A stretch of DNA of 64,000 bases from Kuschelorhynchus macadamiae. Its lineage: Eukaryota; Arthropoda; Insecta; Coleoptera; Curculionidae. Below are positions 22,290 through 33,887 of the stretch, piece by piece (position 1 is the stretch's first letter; every line of letters begins with the position of its first letter). A model generated the notes under the pieces. That model made no database searches. It had not been told where the DNA came from and was given only the letters and a program-made list of their open reading frames with translations. The position numbers were made by a program, and so were the translations under genes. The DNA is taken from NCBI GenBank assembly GCA_030620095.1, contig JAUTXW010000214.1, forward strand, positions 682,001-746,000, written 5' to 3'.

Positions 22290-22515
22290 GCAAATTATGT
22301 TAGGTTATCCATCTCTCAATTTTGCTTGTCGGGTCTTTTTATCGCCGTTTCTTCCCGAGCTGATAGATTCGATTTAGGCGGGTTAGAATTTTTTGATGAT
22401 CTTCGCTGTTTCATACCTTATTACGTCAGCTTCTTCTATTGGGAGTTTTCTAATTTATGCTTTAAATTTTGTTTATGTCTTCTACGGGTATGTCCCTTGG
22501 TGTAAAGGCGAAGTT
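22290..22515 (-). pseudogene. PLE N-terminal fragment
   Basis: Minus strand, two frames: NFAFTPRDIPVEDINK (from about 22515), then LPIEEADVIRYETAKIIKKF, then ARKKRR. This is the N-terminal region preceding the reverse transcriptase in Penelope-like proteins (the F.FTP..IP.E.I and P..EA..IR..TA.I..K pattern). It is broken by stops. It points away from the PLE C-terminal fragment that begins only some 35 bp to its right on the other strand. Confidence 0.6.
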
Positions 22516-22549
22516 TTGGACTGAAACTGACTCAAGTTTTAAGAGGGAA

Positions 22550-23010
22550 TTAGACGGATATTAGACGATCAATGATACTAATAAAAAAAAAATTCCGATA
22601 GAAAGTGTAGTTCTATTTATACACTGTACCACATACAAGATTTCAAGGTTACTTCGCCGGCCTAATATACGTTCTTCAACACACACAAAAAAACTGGACA
22701 ATGCTTGCTATCGCCAAAGGACATTATTTCTTTCCAAAAGGAAAAAGTATATGCAATTCCTCGTTCCTGTGGTGATGCCTATATTGCAGAAACTGGACGA
22801 TCCATATCCACTAGGCTTAAGGAACATGAAAGATGTATTAGAATGAAACAAATTGTACAATCTGCTGTATCTGAACACCGACATTTCTCTGGACATGTCA
22901 TAAATGTAAAAGAAACCGAAGTTCTTGTATCGGTTTCGGGATTCTAACGGAAAATTAGAGAATATGTTGAAATTTATAAGCGTCCTAACAATTTTAATAC
23001 ACGGTAAAAA
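22550..23010 (+). pseudogene. PLE C-terminal fragment with GIY-YIG domain
   Basis: Starts in text homologous to 28530-28620 and 57900-57950 (minus). Frame 22705-22947 gives LSPKDIISFQKEKVYAIPRS, then AYIAETGRSISTRLKEHERC and VSEHRHFSGHVINVKETEVL. The GIY-YIG pair is degraded: KVYAI for GVYKI and YIA for YVG, while the catalytic-helix R (ISTRLKEH) remains. No reverse transcriptase is attached, so it is a 5'-truncated or rearranged relic. Confidence 0.75.
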
Positions 23011-23904
23011 ATTGCTATTAATTAATTCTCAATAACGTATTCAGAAAAAATTGAGCATTAATGTTATACAATTTTGCAGAAAATACATACAGGAGTATTC
23101 AAAATAGATGCCTTCATATTTGTGTAGCGTTTTTTAACCAAAATTGTACATATTTCATCCACAAAACAATGCTAAAAGGGCTAATATTCGCTGTGCATTA
23201 CTAAACTACAACATTGTTCAGATTTTATGAATAAAACTTGTGTAAAAATACCAATAGCGTCACGTGTTAAAATTTGCACAACAAAATCAATAATTTTTTT
23301 TGAACAATCATGTTTACATTTTATCTAACCCCACAAATCCAGGACCTGATTGGACCGCAGACATCGGATGTTTTCAATTGTGGCGCTATGGTGGTGACAT
23401 TCGGAAACATAATTCAACCTAAACGACAGATTACACAAGGTAACAAAATGAAAACAAAAATTTGGTCCCGGAAATCTAACATCTAATTTTAGATGTTTTT
23501 AATGTGCTGATTCCCAAAATGCCACCAGATTTTTTCTATCAGCTCTAGTTTTTGAGATACAGGTTTCAGGTTAATTGATATTTTTTTCTGATAAAGGACA
23601 ACAAATAAAGAGATAAATATGTACTTAATCGTCAAAATAGAAATTTCCCAGAATCTAATTAACCAAATGGATACCTGGAATTGTCCCTGACCCAATGTTC
23701 CTATACTAGGAACTACTCAATACACTGCTCTTAACTACTTTTATACCTGTAATTGCCTATGACCCGATCCTTCTATACCTGCTTGGCTGTACTCGATTTA
23801 GTATACTACTGAGTATTCCCAAGTAAAGTTGTGCTATCATTTTGTGTAAATTTTGGTCGTTTTGTAGTATCAAGACACTAAACTAAAACAACGGCATCCA
23901 CAAG
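23011..23904. other. No gene seen
   Basis: No recognisable coding or repeat content on either strand. A 68-codon minus frame (23489-23695) has no motif. Confidence 0.4.
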
Positions 23905-25110
23905 CAGACGTACCTGTGTAAATCATCCCGATGTTTTTTGATATGTGTGTGGTGAATACACTTTGAAAGAGAGCAGAAAAACGATTTCTGAGTTTGTGAA
24001 GAGAGCTTATATTTCCTATTGGCGTTTATTTAGGAGATCAAGATAAATCTTGGGCCCCACATTTTATATGTAAAACATGTGTTGAACATTTGCGACAGTG
24101 GACAACTGGAAGGAGGAAGTGCCTAAAGTTTAGTGTACCAATGGTTTGGAGAGAACCGCGAAACCATCATGACGACTGCTATTTTTGTCTCGTTAATATT
24201 AAAGGTATAAATAGACACAAATGGACAATGATCTACCTGAATCTGTTCTTTTACATAACGGTAACAAATATGTCTCAATTTCTATTGGTCGTTCTACTAC
24301 CATGAAGGAAGAATATGAAACAATTGCATTAGTTTTGAGAATAATTAAATACGAAGAACATCAGTGGGCAGTTTGTGTTGATTTAAAAATGGTTAACTTC
24401 CTCCTTGGACTGCAGAGTGGTTATACAAAATATCCTTGTTTTTTGTGCCTTTGGGACAGCAGAGCTTAAAATGAGCAGTGGTTTAACAAAAATTGGCCTT
24501 CAAGAGATGTCATGATTCAAGCAAAAACAGAACGTGATTAATGAACCTTTGGTTTCAAGAGAAAAAATCTTACTTCCGCCCCTGCATATCAAGCTAGGCC
24601 TAATGAAGCAATTTGTGAAGGCTTTAAATCGAGATGGAAATTGTTTTGGGTATTTGTCACGTAAATTTCCTGGCATTAGCACGGAAAAACTAGAAGCTGG
24701 TATATTTGATGGTCCTCAAATAAGGCAACTTGTTAAAGATCCACAATTCACCACATCAATGAACGAGACTGAATCTAACGCTTGGTGTTCATTTGTTCAA
24801 GTAGTACAAAATTTTCTTGGCAATCATAAAGCAGAGAATTACGTAGAATTAGTAGAAACTATGCTTTCAAATTTTAATATTCCCGGCTGTAACATGAGTA
24901 TAACAGTTCACTACCTCCACAGCCACCTAGATCGTTTTCCAGAAAACTTAGGTGATTGTAGTAAAGAACAGTGAAAGATTCCATCAGGATATTAAAACTA
25001 TGGAAGATCGTTATCAAGGACGATGGGATAGCCACATGATGGCGGACTACTGCTGGAGCCTTCAGCGAGAAAAGAAAGAAAGTCGTATAAAAAAAATTAT
25101 ATGATTAGTG
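23905..25110 (+). pseudogene. Arthropod multicopy Cys-rich protein, larger copy
   Basis: Order of blocks: 24010-24210, GDQDKSWAPHFICKTCVEHL, then PMVWREPRNHHDDCYFC, a Cys-rich, probably zinc-binding N-terminus. A coding deletion then joins to 24221-24469: LPESVLLHNGNKYVSI, EEYETIALVLRIIKYEEHQW, VDLKMVNFLLGLQSG, then YPCFLCLWDSRA with a CxxC. After a stop and frame change, 24534-24974: NEPLVSREKILLPPLHIKLG, then LVKDPQF, and CNMSITVHYLHSHLDRFP, ending with GDCSKEQ; a frameshift passes to FHQDIKTMEDRYQGRWDSHM and the C-terminus near 25100. The family is found in many copies in insects and other arthropods and behaves like a TE-encoded or TE-captured gene. I do not know its activity. This copy needs at least three repairs to be open, so it is inactive. 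Confidence 0.7.
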
Positions 25111-26180
25111 ACTAATGTAATTATGTAAATTAAGTTTTTGCAATAAATACTTAAATCCATGTGTCTTTGTTTTTTTAACTGGCGATAGTAATATTATATA
25201 TTATAACAGTTATAACGTAAAATATATACACAATTTTTAAACTAGATCGGATAGACAAAATCTGAGAACTTTTTTACATTCTGCATCCAAAAATTACCCA
25301 GGAACAGTTAAAAAATCGCAGGCACCAAAATGTGTGTTGGCCTGTGTTATCATACTGGCAATATGCATAAAATGTGGTTTGGTTTATAGACTGCAGGATT
25401 ATCAAAAAAAAACTTTCTTGGGGACTAGCGTTGCAATTTTATTTAAAATATTTTACCTTGAAGGCAAATAGGACTAAGGTATACACAGATATGTGCATAC
25501 ACCTATTGACATAATATATAAATATAACTATTTCTGAGAGGGTATAATAACTCTGAACTTAAAGAAATTGAACTGAATAAACGTGTTGCTTTTTAGTATT
25601 AATTAATATGGTATAGTCTTATTGAATGCTTATAAAAAGATTTCATAAAATCTTACATAAAAACAAAGAAGATATATCACTTTCAGATACTTAACCCTTT
25701 TTAAAACATAATGAGTTCCTGAGTAACACATTAATATGTGAAAGAACTTGAATTTGTATTAAGTATGGCTCAAACTCTAACTCGCTTTATTTTCACAAAA
25801 TGCAAATTATATTTGGCTCTTGTGAAGAGAATATGGCAATTGCAGTAACCCGTTATTTTTTAAAATAAAAAAACTTAACTAACCTTACAAAACATTGTGT
25901 TTTGTATAAGTATATTCACTAGTTAAAAAACTATATACTTTTACACCGATTTTTTTTTTGTTCTAGTTACGTGACATCGAGATTTCAAAAGGGATTTACC
26001 AAGAAGTTTATCTACATCCAGTTGGAGTTGCTACGACGAATAAAACAATTTTTTTAGTGAAAATTATTTTTTATTTGACATAATTTTTGACTAAAGGTTC
26101 TGTAGTTGATTGTGGTTTGGCTTCCTTATTTTACATATTTTCATAGTTATCGAAAAATGTTTAGAAAACATAAAATTTTT
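25111..26180. other. No gene seen
   Basis: AT-rich sequence without a recognisable feature. A polyadenylation-like AATAAA at 25142 follows the end of the pseudogene to the left. Confidence 0.4.
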
Positions 26181-26440
26181 GTGCATAAAAAATGTACAAT
26201 ATTATCCAGAAAAAAGCATTTTCTAGTATAATGCACAATTTTATGCTTAAAATGTTTGCAATTTGTCCAAGAATTATGCACACACATATTTTAGAAAGGA
26301 TGCACATTTTATGCTAAAAAAATATACAATATTATTCGAGAAAAAAAATTTCTTATTTATAGCACAACTTTGGGCATAAAATGTTCACAATTTGTGCACT
26401 AATTATGCACAATATTGGTTGAAGAAAATGTATATTGATG
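26181..26440. repeat. Two-copy tandem repeat, period 130 bp
   Basis: AATGTACAATATTAT at 26191 returns as AATATACAATATTATT at 26321, and CAATTTGTCCAAGAATTATG near 26260 returns as CAATTTGTGCACTAATTATG near 26389. The copies are diverged. Looser related text (GCACAA/TGCAT words) continues to about 26640. Confidence 0.7.
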
Positions 26441-26814
26441 TTATTAAAATATTTGCTATACAAAATTGTCCAAAAAATATGCATTCTTTTGTGCAAAAAT
26501 CTTATATATTTTTGTATGTCAATTCAACACAGTATTGTTCAGAAGATATGCATAATTATTCAGAAAATATATACAACTAATTCTGACCAATCATGTGTAC
26601 ATTTTCTGCACAAACTTATTCCAAGTACACAATTGTGAAGAATGTATGCATACTTTTTTTAGAATGTAGCGATACGTGCTTCAATATCTTATCTACAACC
26701 ACAGCCAACTTGTAAAATTGTTATTATTGTGTTAATAATTCGAAATTGTGGGCTTATTATTTGAGATAAATATTGAGTGGCATACATTCTTAAAAAGCGT
26801 GAGAGGATGTGCAT

Positions 26815-27210
26815 TTAGCTGCTATAAATTATACAGCCCGATGCGTGTAACTCAGTATTTGAAGTCCCTAGTCCCCATAACCCGATTTTTGCTTTTTCAT
26901 TAGCCTCTTCAGTATTTGCGGCCCCTGAAAAAAAAATAACTAAGCCATTGAATTCTTCGTAAAAAATTCTAAAATAATCCGTTTTTACTTTTTCATTAGC
27001 CCGTCTTACAACTAAGATACCACTAGTCCCTGGAAAGTGCAAAATTTCAATTTCGTCCTCTATTTTTAAAACGAAAAAGGCCTTGCAAATTTTGTTTACG
27101 GCATCTTTTGTTTCATGAAAAAGTAGCACAGTGCGGCGAAGACACAGCATCCTTCTGTCTTCAATAATAAATACCCTGCAAAAGTATCGAAAATGGGACA
27201 ATCCGTACAT
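26815..27210 (-). CDS. Unrecognised 131-codon open frame
   Basis: Open on the minus strand from 27210. I do not recognise the protein. It contains an internal near-duplication: RRANEKVKTDYF is followed some 30 residues later by EEANEKAKIGLWGL. Surroundings are AT-rich TE debris, no splice-site context is clear, and no other copy is in the window. It could be chance or a fragment of an unknown element. Confidence 0.2.
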   Translation of the reverse strand: MYGLSHFRYFCRVFIIEDRRMLCLRRTVLLFHETKDAVNKICKAFFVLKIEDEIEILHFPGTSGILVVRRANEKVKTDYFRIFYEEFNGLVIFFSGAANTEEANEKAKIGLWGLGTSNTELHASGCIIYSS

Positions 27211-27439
27211 AAATTAAAAATAAATAAATAAATAGCGTCGAATAGAGAACCTCGTTCTTTTTTGACGTCGGCTAAAAGGCATTTATCTGATTAATCCTCA
27301 AAAACTATTTCATAAGTAATTAATCATGTTGATAAATTTACTATTAATATCTATACATTTAATTCTGTTTCAAATCCTCTTTCGCAGGAAACTCATCCGC
27401 ACAACCCACTTCTTGGTATAAAGTGAAACACTTGCTTTT

Positions 27440-27620
27440 GCGACTGTAAAACCAGACTCCTAAATATCTATTTAGATCCTGTCAGGGAGGTCTGACAAGG
27501 AAATCTAAAGCCGGCGTGTTTGTGGTTGTAAACAAAAGCGATTTAACAAAGGCATACAGCTACAATATGGCTTGTCATTCAACCGGCAAGCGTTTTATGA
27601 TGCGTCACTCATGTGTCGCT
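27440..27620. repeat. Dispersed repeat, pair with 11690-11935
   Basis: Shares ordered text with the 11.7-kb copy (GACAAGGAAATCTAAAGCC, GCGATTTAACAAAGG, GCGTCACTCATG). Class unknown. Confidence 0.5.
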
Positions 27621-27979
27621 TTAAATCCTGCATATCCTTTTGAGAATTAGGCAATTACATTAAGTGGGTTCTATTTTTAATCTCAAATTATACATATTTA
27701 CAACTTGCTGTAATGGGAAAATTAACAAGCACCTTAGGTAATAGTTATTATTCATTATGTTTAAAACTTTATATACAAGAAATGTAAAATTTGTTTGTTA
27801 GTTTGGCGCTTAGAGGTTTTTAAAAAATCTGTAAATTCGCTTTTACACACAACTTTCCTTGTACATAATACGCCTACGTACACATAAAACACAGTTTATA
27901 TCCATATAATTATTAGCAGTAACTTACAAATCCTCTAGAGTCGAGTTTATTCCAATGTTTTAAATTAAATATCAAACAA

Positions 27980-28705
27980 CAATACAGATTTTAATAATAC
28001 CATAATATCAAACTTATTACACCTTAATAATATTAACATCTCACTTTTAGATCTGATTGAAGCATGTCTCACATCAGCATATTTTGTATTTCAAGAAACT
28101 TTACTCCATTAAAGTCAAAATCGTGGTTTAGATATATAAACGACACTTTTGTAATATGGCCGCGTGATTTAGAAAGCCCCCCTGGGTTTCTTGATTATCT
28201 GAATCAACAACATGCTAATATAAAATTTACAATAGAAATTGAATCAGAAAGCACGATTCCCTTCCTTCTGTACAAAGGAAAGGAGATGGTTCCTTAGGAC
28301 ACTTTGTGTATAGAAAACCAACGCATAGGAACAGGTACCTAAATGCAAATACCCATCATCGTCCAGTAGAAAAGCAATCAGTTATTAATTCATTGATTAG
28401 AATCCTCGCGATTTGTAACCAAGATTCTTTACAATCGAAAATATATAAACTGATTCAAGCTTTAAGTAGGAATGGATATTGCACTGAGGTTATTAGGCGG
28501 TTAATTCAAAAATAACCTAATTCTACTTCACGAAATATTACTAATAAGGAATTGCCGATAGGAAGTGTAGTTCATCCATTTATACACGGAGCCACAGACA
28601 AGATTGCAAGGTTACTTCACCAGTCCAACAGTCGTACAATCTTCAACATATACAAGAAAATTGGACAATGTTTGCGATCGCCAAAGGACATTATTCCTAA
28701 TCATA
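27980..28705 (+). pseudogene. Penelope-like element copy A
   Basis: From about 27980 the frame reads LLDLIEACLTSAYFVFQE, then jumps (deletion of the QxxGxAMGSPLSP block) to PLKSKSWFRYINDTFVIWPR. The catalytic YIDD box is YIND, so the second active-site Asp is lost. A frameshift near 28290 leads to YRKPTHRNRYLNANTHH and SVINSLIRIL. After about 28530 follow GSVVHPFIHGATDKI and CLRSPKDIIP, the linker before the GIY-YIG domain, which is cut off at 28705, where a second copy begins. PLE proteins combine reverse transcriptase with an endonuclease; this one is inactive. Confidence 0.8.
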
Positions 28706-29800
28706 GCAAAAAACAGCAGCCTTGAATTTGCCAAGCCTAGAGAAATGGAAGCCAAGCGATTCGAAGATTCCTAGATTTTACGGACTTCAAAAAATACATA
28801 AAACTGTTGTAGCGTTATGACCAATCATTAGTGTAATAAGTTCACCATCTTACGAAATAAGTAAATATTTATCCAATGTCTTAGAGCTTTTACAGGGCGA
28901 TTTAGTTTTTATATCAAAAATTCTAAACATTTCGTAGAAAATCCTAAGATTTTACATTAGATCCTGATGATATTTTAGTCAGTTTTGATATTGAGTTCGC
29001 GTCTTCAAACGTGCCTATTGACTACTCAATTTCTATAATTTCTGAGATATTTCTACATAAAAGCCTTAATCCTATCTTAATTGAATTGATAAGATAATGA
29101 TTAAAGTCCACACATTTCATTTATCAGGGGGATTCCCGCTATCTTCTGTGGTAGCGGACATCTTTATGAAGGCTTCCAAGAAAACTCCTGTAAGCTCTGC
29201 TCCCCAACAGCCTAAATGTTGATTGAGACTACTTTTGTAATATGACCTTATGGAGGAGAAAGTGTAACTATATTTTTGGATCATTTAAACCAACATATAA
29301 CATAAAATCTTGAATGGAAATTGATTCAGATCGTGCTATTTCCTTCCTTGATTTGTTAGTGAAAAGGAAAGGGAACGACACTCTTAGTCATACTGTTTAC
29401 AGGAAACCAACATATACGTACTTATAGATATTTAAATTTTAGTTGTCACCATCATCCATCTCAAAAACAATCCGTCATTAGCCTTCAGGATTTTGTCAGT
29501 GTGTGATGAAAATTTAATTTCGAACGAAACAGAAGAACTGACAGGAGCTTTAAAATCAAACGAATATTGCACTTAAAATATGAGGCGTTCGATTCGCTTT
29601 TGAGATAACCACGGACCTAAACCAGTACTGGATACTCAATTATCAAATAGTCAAAAATCAACATTCGCACAATCTTTAATACATACGCAAAATTCGGCAA
29701 TGCTTAATGTCACCAAAGGATGTGATTATAAAGAGTTTATAAAATTCCTCCTTCCTCCTTCCTTGACTGTATCTACAACCCTTACGGGCCATAAAAGATG
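28706..29800 (+). pseudogene. Penelope-like element copy B, adjoining copy A
   Basis: Joined directly to copy A. Blocks in order: SKIPRFYGLQKIHK (28760), LRPIISVISSPSYEISKYLS, then after breaks DPDDILVSFDIE (28965; motif A with its Asp intact), SISIISEIF, and later HTVYRKPTYT (29390) and SPKDV (29710). The YIDD region is unreadable. Copy A ends at its endonuclease linker and copy B begins within the early reverse transcriptase, a head-to-tail order like the partial tandems described for PLEs. Many stops. Confidence 0.7.
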
Positions 29801-29859
29801 GAAAGATGTACGAGTAAGAAATAAATTGTTCAACCCGCTGTCACTGAACAACTTACATC

Positions 29860-30180
29860 ATTTCACTGCAGAACATAGATCTATCTAAGTCTTCTTGTAT
29901 CCAGTTTCCTTCAATGCGCTTTAAATCATCTTACCATCTAGTAGGTGGGCGGACTCTACTGCTTTTGTCTAGGTCTCCATTCTAGTATGCACTTTGTCTA
30001 TCGGTTGACTGAAATTCTAGCCCAATGCCCAGTTCAGTTCCATTTGAGGGATGTTGTTCTTTCGACAGCTTCTGTTACTCGGGTCTGATGGCGTAACTCT
30101 TGGTTTGTAATGCGATCTCTGAGAGACACACCCAACATTGCTCGTTCCATTATTCTCTCGGCCGGTTGCAGAAAGCCCAA
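29860..30180 (-). pseudogene. Non-LTR retrotransposon ORF2, C-terminal scrap
   Basis: Minus strand. ERAMLGVSLRDRITNQELR, then TRVTEAVERTTSLKWN in one frame; after a frame shift GHWARISVNR, CILEWRPRQKQ, SPPTY and RKLDTRRLR. This is the stretch following the reverse transcriptase in RTE/Jockey-like non-LTR elements (LRDR..N..LR..T.V......LKW.W.GH.AR ... W.PR ... GRPP.RW.D). Only the last hundred or so residues survive. Confidence 0.7.
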
Positions 30181-30779
30181 TTAAAGTTTAGAATGTTTAA
30201 TGGAATGTCAAATTTGACAGCGAGTTCCTAGTTCCCCCTAGTCTGGGTCATCACAGTGAGTCATGCTTCGGTGGACACAGGTCGGGTATAAATAAATGAA
30301 CTGCGCTTATCGGAGCTGATCTTTTGTTCAGTGAAGATCCCTGAAGTGGAAATCACAGACGAAACGTTGGAATGTAAATCCAATTTTACACGGTTTAAAC
30401 CCAGTTGAGTTCTTAAAAATTCATAATTTGCCCACTAAAAGACCCCAAATACCAATTTTTGTATGTTGTTATATGTTAACGCTGCTATTTTGAATTCCTG
30501 AATGTTGACTCAAAATGCATAGTTTGCCCTCTTAAGAACTACAACCTACATTGATTTTTCACCTGAAACAGATCCCAAATAACACCTCTCCGTCATAATC
30601 AATTTTTTATACCCGAAAGGGTCAAATGGTCACATGAATTGTATATGCATACCAAATTTAAAGTTGATTGATGTGCGGAGGTATTTGAAAAAACCGTCTG
30701 AAGATTTGATGCACTTGTGCATTTTCGAGGTAATGTAAGAATGTTGATCACAGCGCCAGGTGTTAATCGGACTAACATT

Positions 30780-31340
30780 CAACGAATTAAAAAAAAACAT
30801 AAATTTCATCCGTACAAAATACGATAAGTACAAGAACTTAACGATGATGGCATTGACAGAGGTCTGCAATTCTGCGAGATTATGAGCGCAAATCAGGACC
30901 CACATTTCGTTGCGTCTGATTTTCCAACAAATTCTAATTCTTTGTCAGTGGCACAGTGAACCATCACAACTACCGCTATTGGAGTGATACAAATCCGAGA
31001 ATTTTTCAGGAGACACATACGCAAAATCCACAAAAGTTAAACGTTTGGACTGGGATCTTCAGTAACCGTATAGTTGGGACCTTTTTCTGACAGAAACAAT
31101 TTAGTTAGAAATCTTGGAAACTGCAATCGATCTTGCCAAAACTGAAATAGTGGAAAACAATGGTCGCTATGCACAAAATGCTATGTTTCAACAGAAGAGG
31201 TGATACTGAGTGGCCACCAAAATCGCCAGATTTGAACTCCGCAGTTATCAGAGACCTCTTGATTCTGTTATTCATAAACCTGTGTCTGGATATACGTTCA
31301 GCACTTTTTTGCGCAGATTAGCTCATGAGGACCATACATA
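30780..31340 (+). pseudogene. Mariner-like transposase relic
   Basis: Frames joined by eye: QRIKKKHKFHPYKIR, LNDDGIDRGLQFCEIM (second HTH to catalytic linker), ENFSGDTYA / QNPQKLNVWTGIF-like text (31010-31060), VGPFFLTET, LEILETAIDLAKTEIVE, then EWPPKSPDLN (31207), the last catalytic Asp block. The segment expected to hold a QDG-type second Asp is absent after AMFQQKR. A near-identical scrap of the 3' end lies at 37480-37580 on the minus strand. Confidence 0.65.
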
Positions 31341-31649
31341 AAGTGCGGGACACGAAAGAAAACCGGGCGGTCCTTAAAATAAAGGTTCATAGTCTTAAGC
31401 AAGCGGAAAAGTAAAATTTGTGTACGCAAATAAATTTTATGTTATTTTATTTGTTGTAATAGTTTGCCGCTTCACCTATAAAGTTCGCCAGCTAAGCCAT
31501 ACGGAAAATTAATCGAGGATTTAGTAAATTTCGCGCTGGTCCACTTGTAATTAGGATGTGCCTAGAGTCTCCGTGCACTTGCCGCTCGAAGTTTCTAGCT
31601 ATTTCCAGTAGCGCCTATACATTTCGTGCATTTGTTTTCATTTCTATAT

Positions 31650-32893
31650 AAATACGAAAAGTTATTGCGAGCGTTATAGAGGCCTGTACTAGAGAAGCTG
31701 AAAATAATAGTTTGACTATTCCAATTCAAATTCGAACAGAACGCGCTGCATTTTACACTGGTGTTTCGGAAAGTAGTGTAAGAAAAATTCAAAGAGAACA
31801 TAATGATCGCTTATGTTCTACTTCACCTTTAAAATCTCCTGGTAAAAAAAGTCCCCGATTATCATACACAGATAAAATTGACGATGGTGATTTTCAAGTA
31901 GTTCGACGAACAAAAGAGGATTTTTATATAAACTTGAAGAAGGTTCCGACCTGCAAACCCCTACTTCGTGCTGTAAACAACAAAATAGATTTTCCGTACG
32001 GGTATAAAACCTTAAATCGGCTTTTACGATCAAATGGTTTTGTTTTGCGCAGGTGCCAAAATAAACGAAAATTGCCCATTGAGAGATCAAATATTTTTCA
32101 CTGGCGGGTGAAATATCTATCAACTGTAAGGCAATATAGGCAAGAAGGACGCAATATTGTGTATCTAGACGAAACCTGGGTAGATAATGATATGACACTG
32201 AACAAATGCTGGCAAAGTGAAAGTGTTACAGGTGTTGTTCAGGGAATCCGCTCTAGTAGTCGCTTTATTATAGTTCGTGCTGGTTCAGAAGCCGGATTTT
32301 TTCCAGTTGCTGCTTTGGTTTTTCGCTCGGGACTAACAACTGGAGACTATCATGGACAGATGAATAGAGATAATTTTGAAAAGTGGTTGCTCGAGAAGCT
32401 TCTTTCTAACATTCCTCCCAAATTAGTCGTGGTAATGGATAATGCGTCTTATCGTTCTCACGTAGAAGATAAAGTGCCAACTAAATACTCTACAAAAGCT
32501 CATAAGTTATATCAGCCCACAAGCCTAGAGAAAAAAAGTATAAAATTGACGGTCTTTTACGTAACCTCGGTCAAACACCTTTAAGGCTGCCTCCGTACGT
32601 GCGACCTCAACCCTATTGAACTTGCATGAGCTGGAGTACAAAAATGTATTCGAGAGCGCAACACCGGTGAACTTTCATTTGAAGATTTAAATAAAATAAC
32701 ATTAGAAGCGATTGACTCAATATCGGCTGAAAAATGGAAATCGAATATTAAACATGTTCGTTCTATTGAAGATAAATACTGGGAAGTAGATGGCAAAACT
32801 GAAACGGTTATTGATGGTTTAGTTATCACGCTGGGATCTTCAGGTAGTGACACGAAACCTCATCATTTTCAGAGGAAGACAACGATTTAGAAG
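31650..32893 (+). pseudogene. DDE transposase, nearly intact
   Basis: Long frame to 32584 (290 codons counted from TTG at 31712; similarity starts slightly upstream near 31655, where EKVIASVIEAC precedes it). Residues 12-32 form an HTH (FYTGVSESSVRKIQREH). Catalytic domain: VYLDETWVDND with D153, VVVMDNASYRS with D243, and after a frameshift near 32540 CDLNPIELA with the Glu (about 32603). The tail follows (ERNTGELSFEDLNK, KWKSNIKHVRSIEDKYWEV) to a stop at 32890. One frameshift and one stop (after IELA, for the usual Trp) are the only clear lesions. It belongs to the IS630/Tc1-related DDE group common in insect genomes. No terminal repeats were located with confidence. Confidence 0.8.
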
Positions 32894-33112
32894 GAATCAA
32901 ACCATTAGAATCACAGCCGTCAACCTCAAAAATGGCTTAGTTTTTTTTCATATATTTTGTAAAATTGTTCATAAAGTAGCTGTCAATAAACTGCTTTAAA
33001 ATAATTAATTTTCTGGTCAATACGGGGTGTCAAAAAATATCTAATATTGCAATTAATATTTGAAAAACTACGGAACTCATATTTCCAAAATTAACACATC
33101 AATGTAGTTATA

Positions 33113-33887
33113 GTAGAGGAGCCAGCACTGATTCCAGTGAACAGGATTTATCAAAATTTTAACTTATGCAGTTCGACTTTGGGCTATTCGGGTATGCCAA
33201 AAGTGACCGTTTGTCTCCGTCTGTCATATTACTTTGTACAGGGGGCGTCATTGTGAAGTACTATACAGGGCGTTTCCTAATTGCGTGCTAATGTTAAAGG
33301 GGGGTGATTCTTGGACCTTTTTAAGAAAAAAGTTTAATATGAACCTAAAAGTCTTAACTTTGGAGATACAGGGTTTTAAAAAAACATTTTTTTTAAATCC
33401 TAATTCTGATGCTATTATAGATAAATAACTGTGTGAAATTTGATACACGTCTTTTATGCATAAAAGGGCATTTTTTATTAACAATCAATTTTTGAGATTT
33501 CTACCAGTGGCATGCATATGTAATAAACCTGGGTAAATCCGTATGCTCCTTAATGTATAGAAGACGTGTATCAAACTCCATGCAGTTATCTACAATAGCA
33601 TCAGAATTGGGATAAAAGAAATGTTTTCTTTTTAAACTTTACTATCCTGTATCTCAAAAATTAAGACTTTTAGGACATAAAAACACCACCTTTAACATCA
33701 GCACGCAATTAGGAAACGCCCTGTAGAGTACTTCACAATGACGGCCCCTGTATAAAGTAATATGGCAAACGGAGACAGACGGCCACTTTTGGCATACCCG
33801 AGTAGCCCAAAGTCGAACTGCATAAATTAAAATTTTGATAAATCTCGTTCACTGGATCTGATGCTGGCTGCCCTTGTAAAATCTGGA
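33113..33887. mobile_element. Foldback/MITE element, about 775 bp
   Basis: Left arm 33113-33490 and right arm 33505-33887 are reverse complements. Landmarks: GCCAGCACTGATTCCAGTGA on the left against CACTGGATCTGATGCTGGC on the right, CAGTTCGACTTTGGGCTA against TAGCCCAAAGTCGAACTG, and ACAGGGCGTTTCCTAATTGC against GCAATTAGGAAACGCCCTGT. Arms differ by scattered substitutions. There is no protein; the short frames in the arms are mirror images of each other. Confidence 0.85.

Noticed and set aside
31595..32198. Minus-strand frames opposite the DDE transposase
   Set aside because: They are shadows of the plus-strand transposase, which has clear catalytic blocks.
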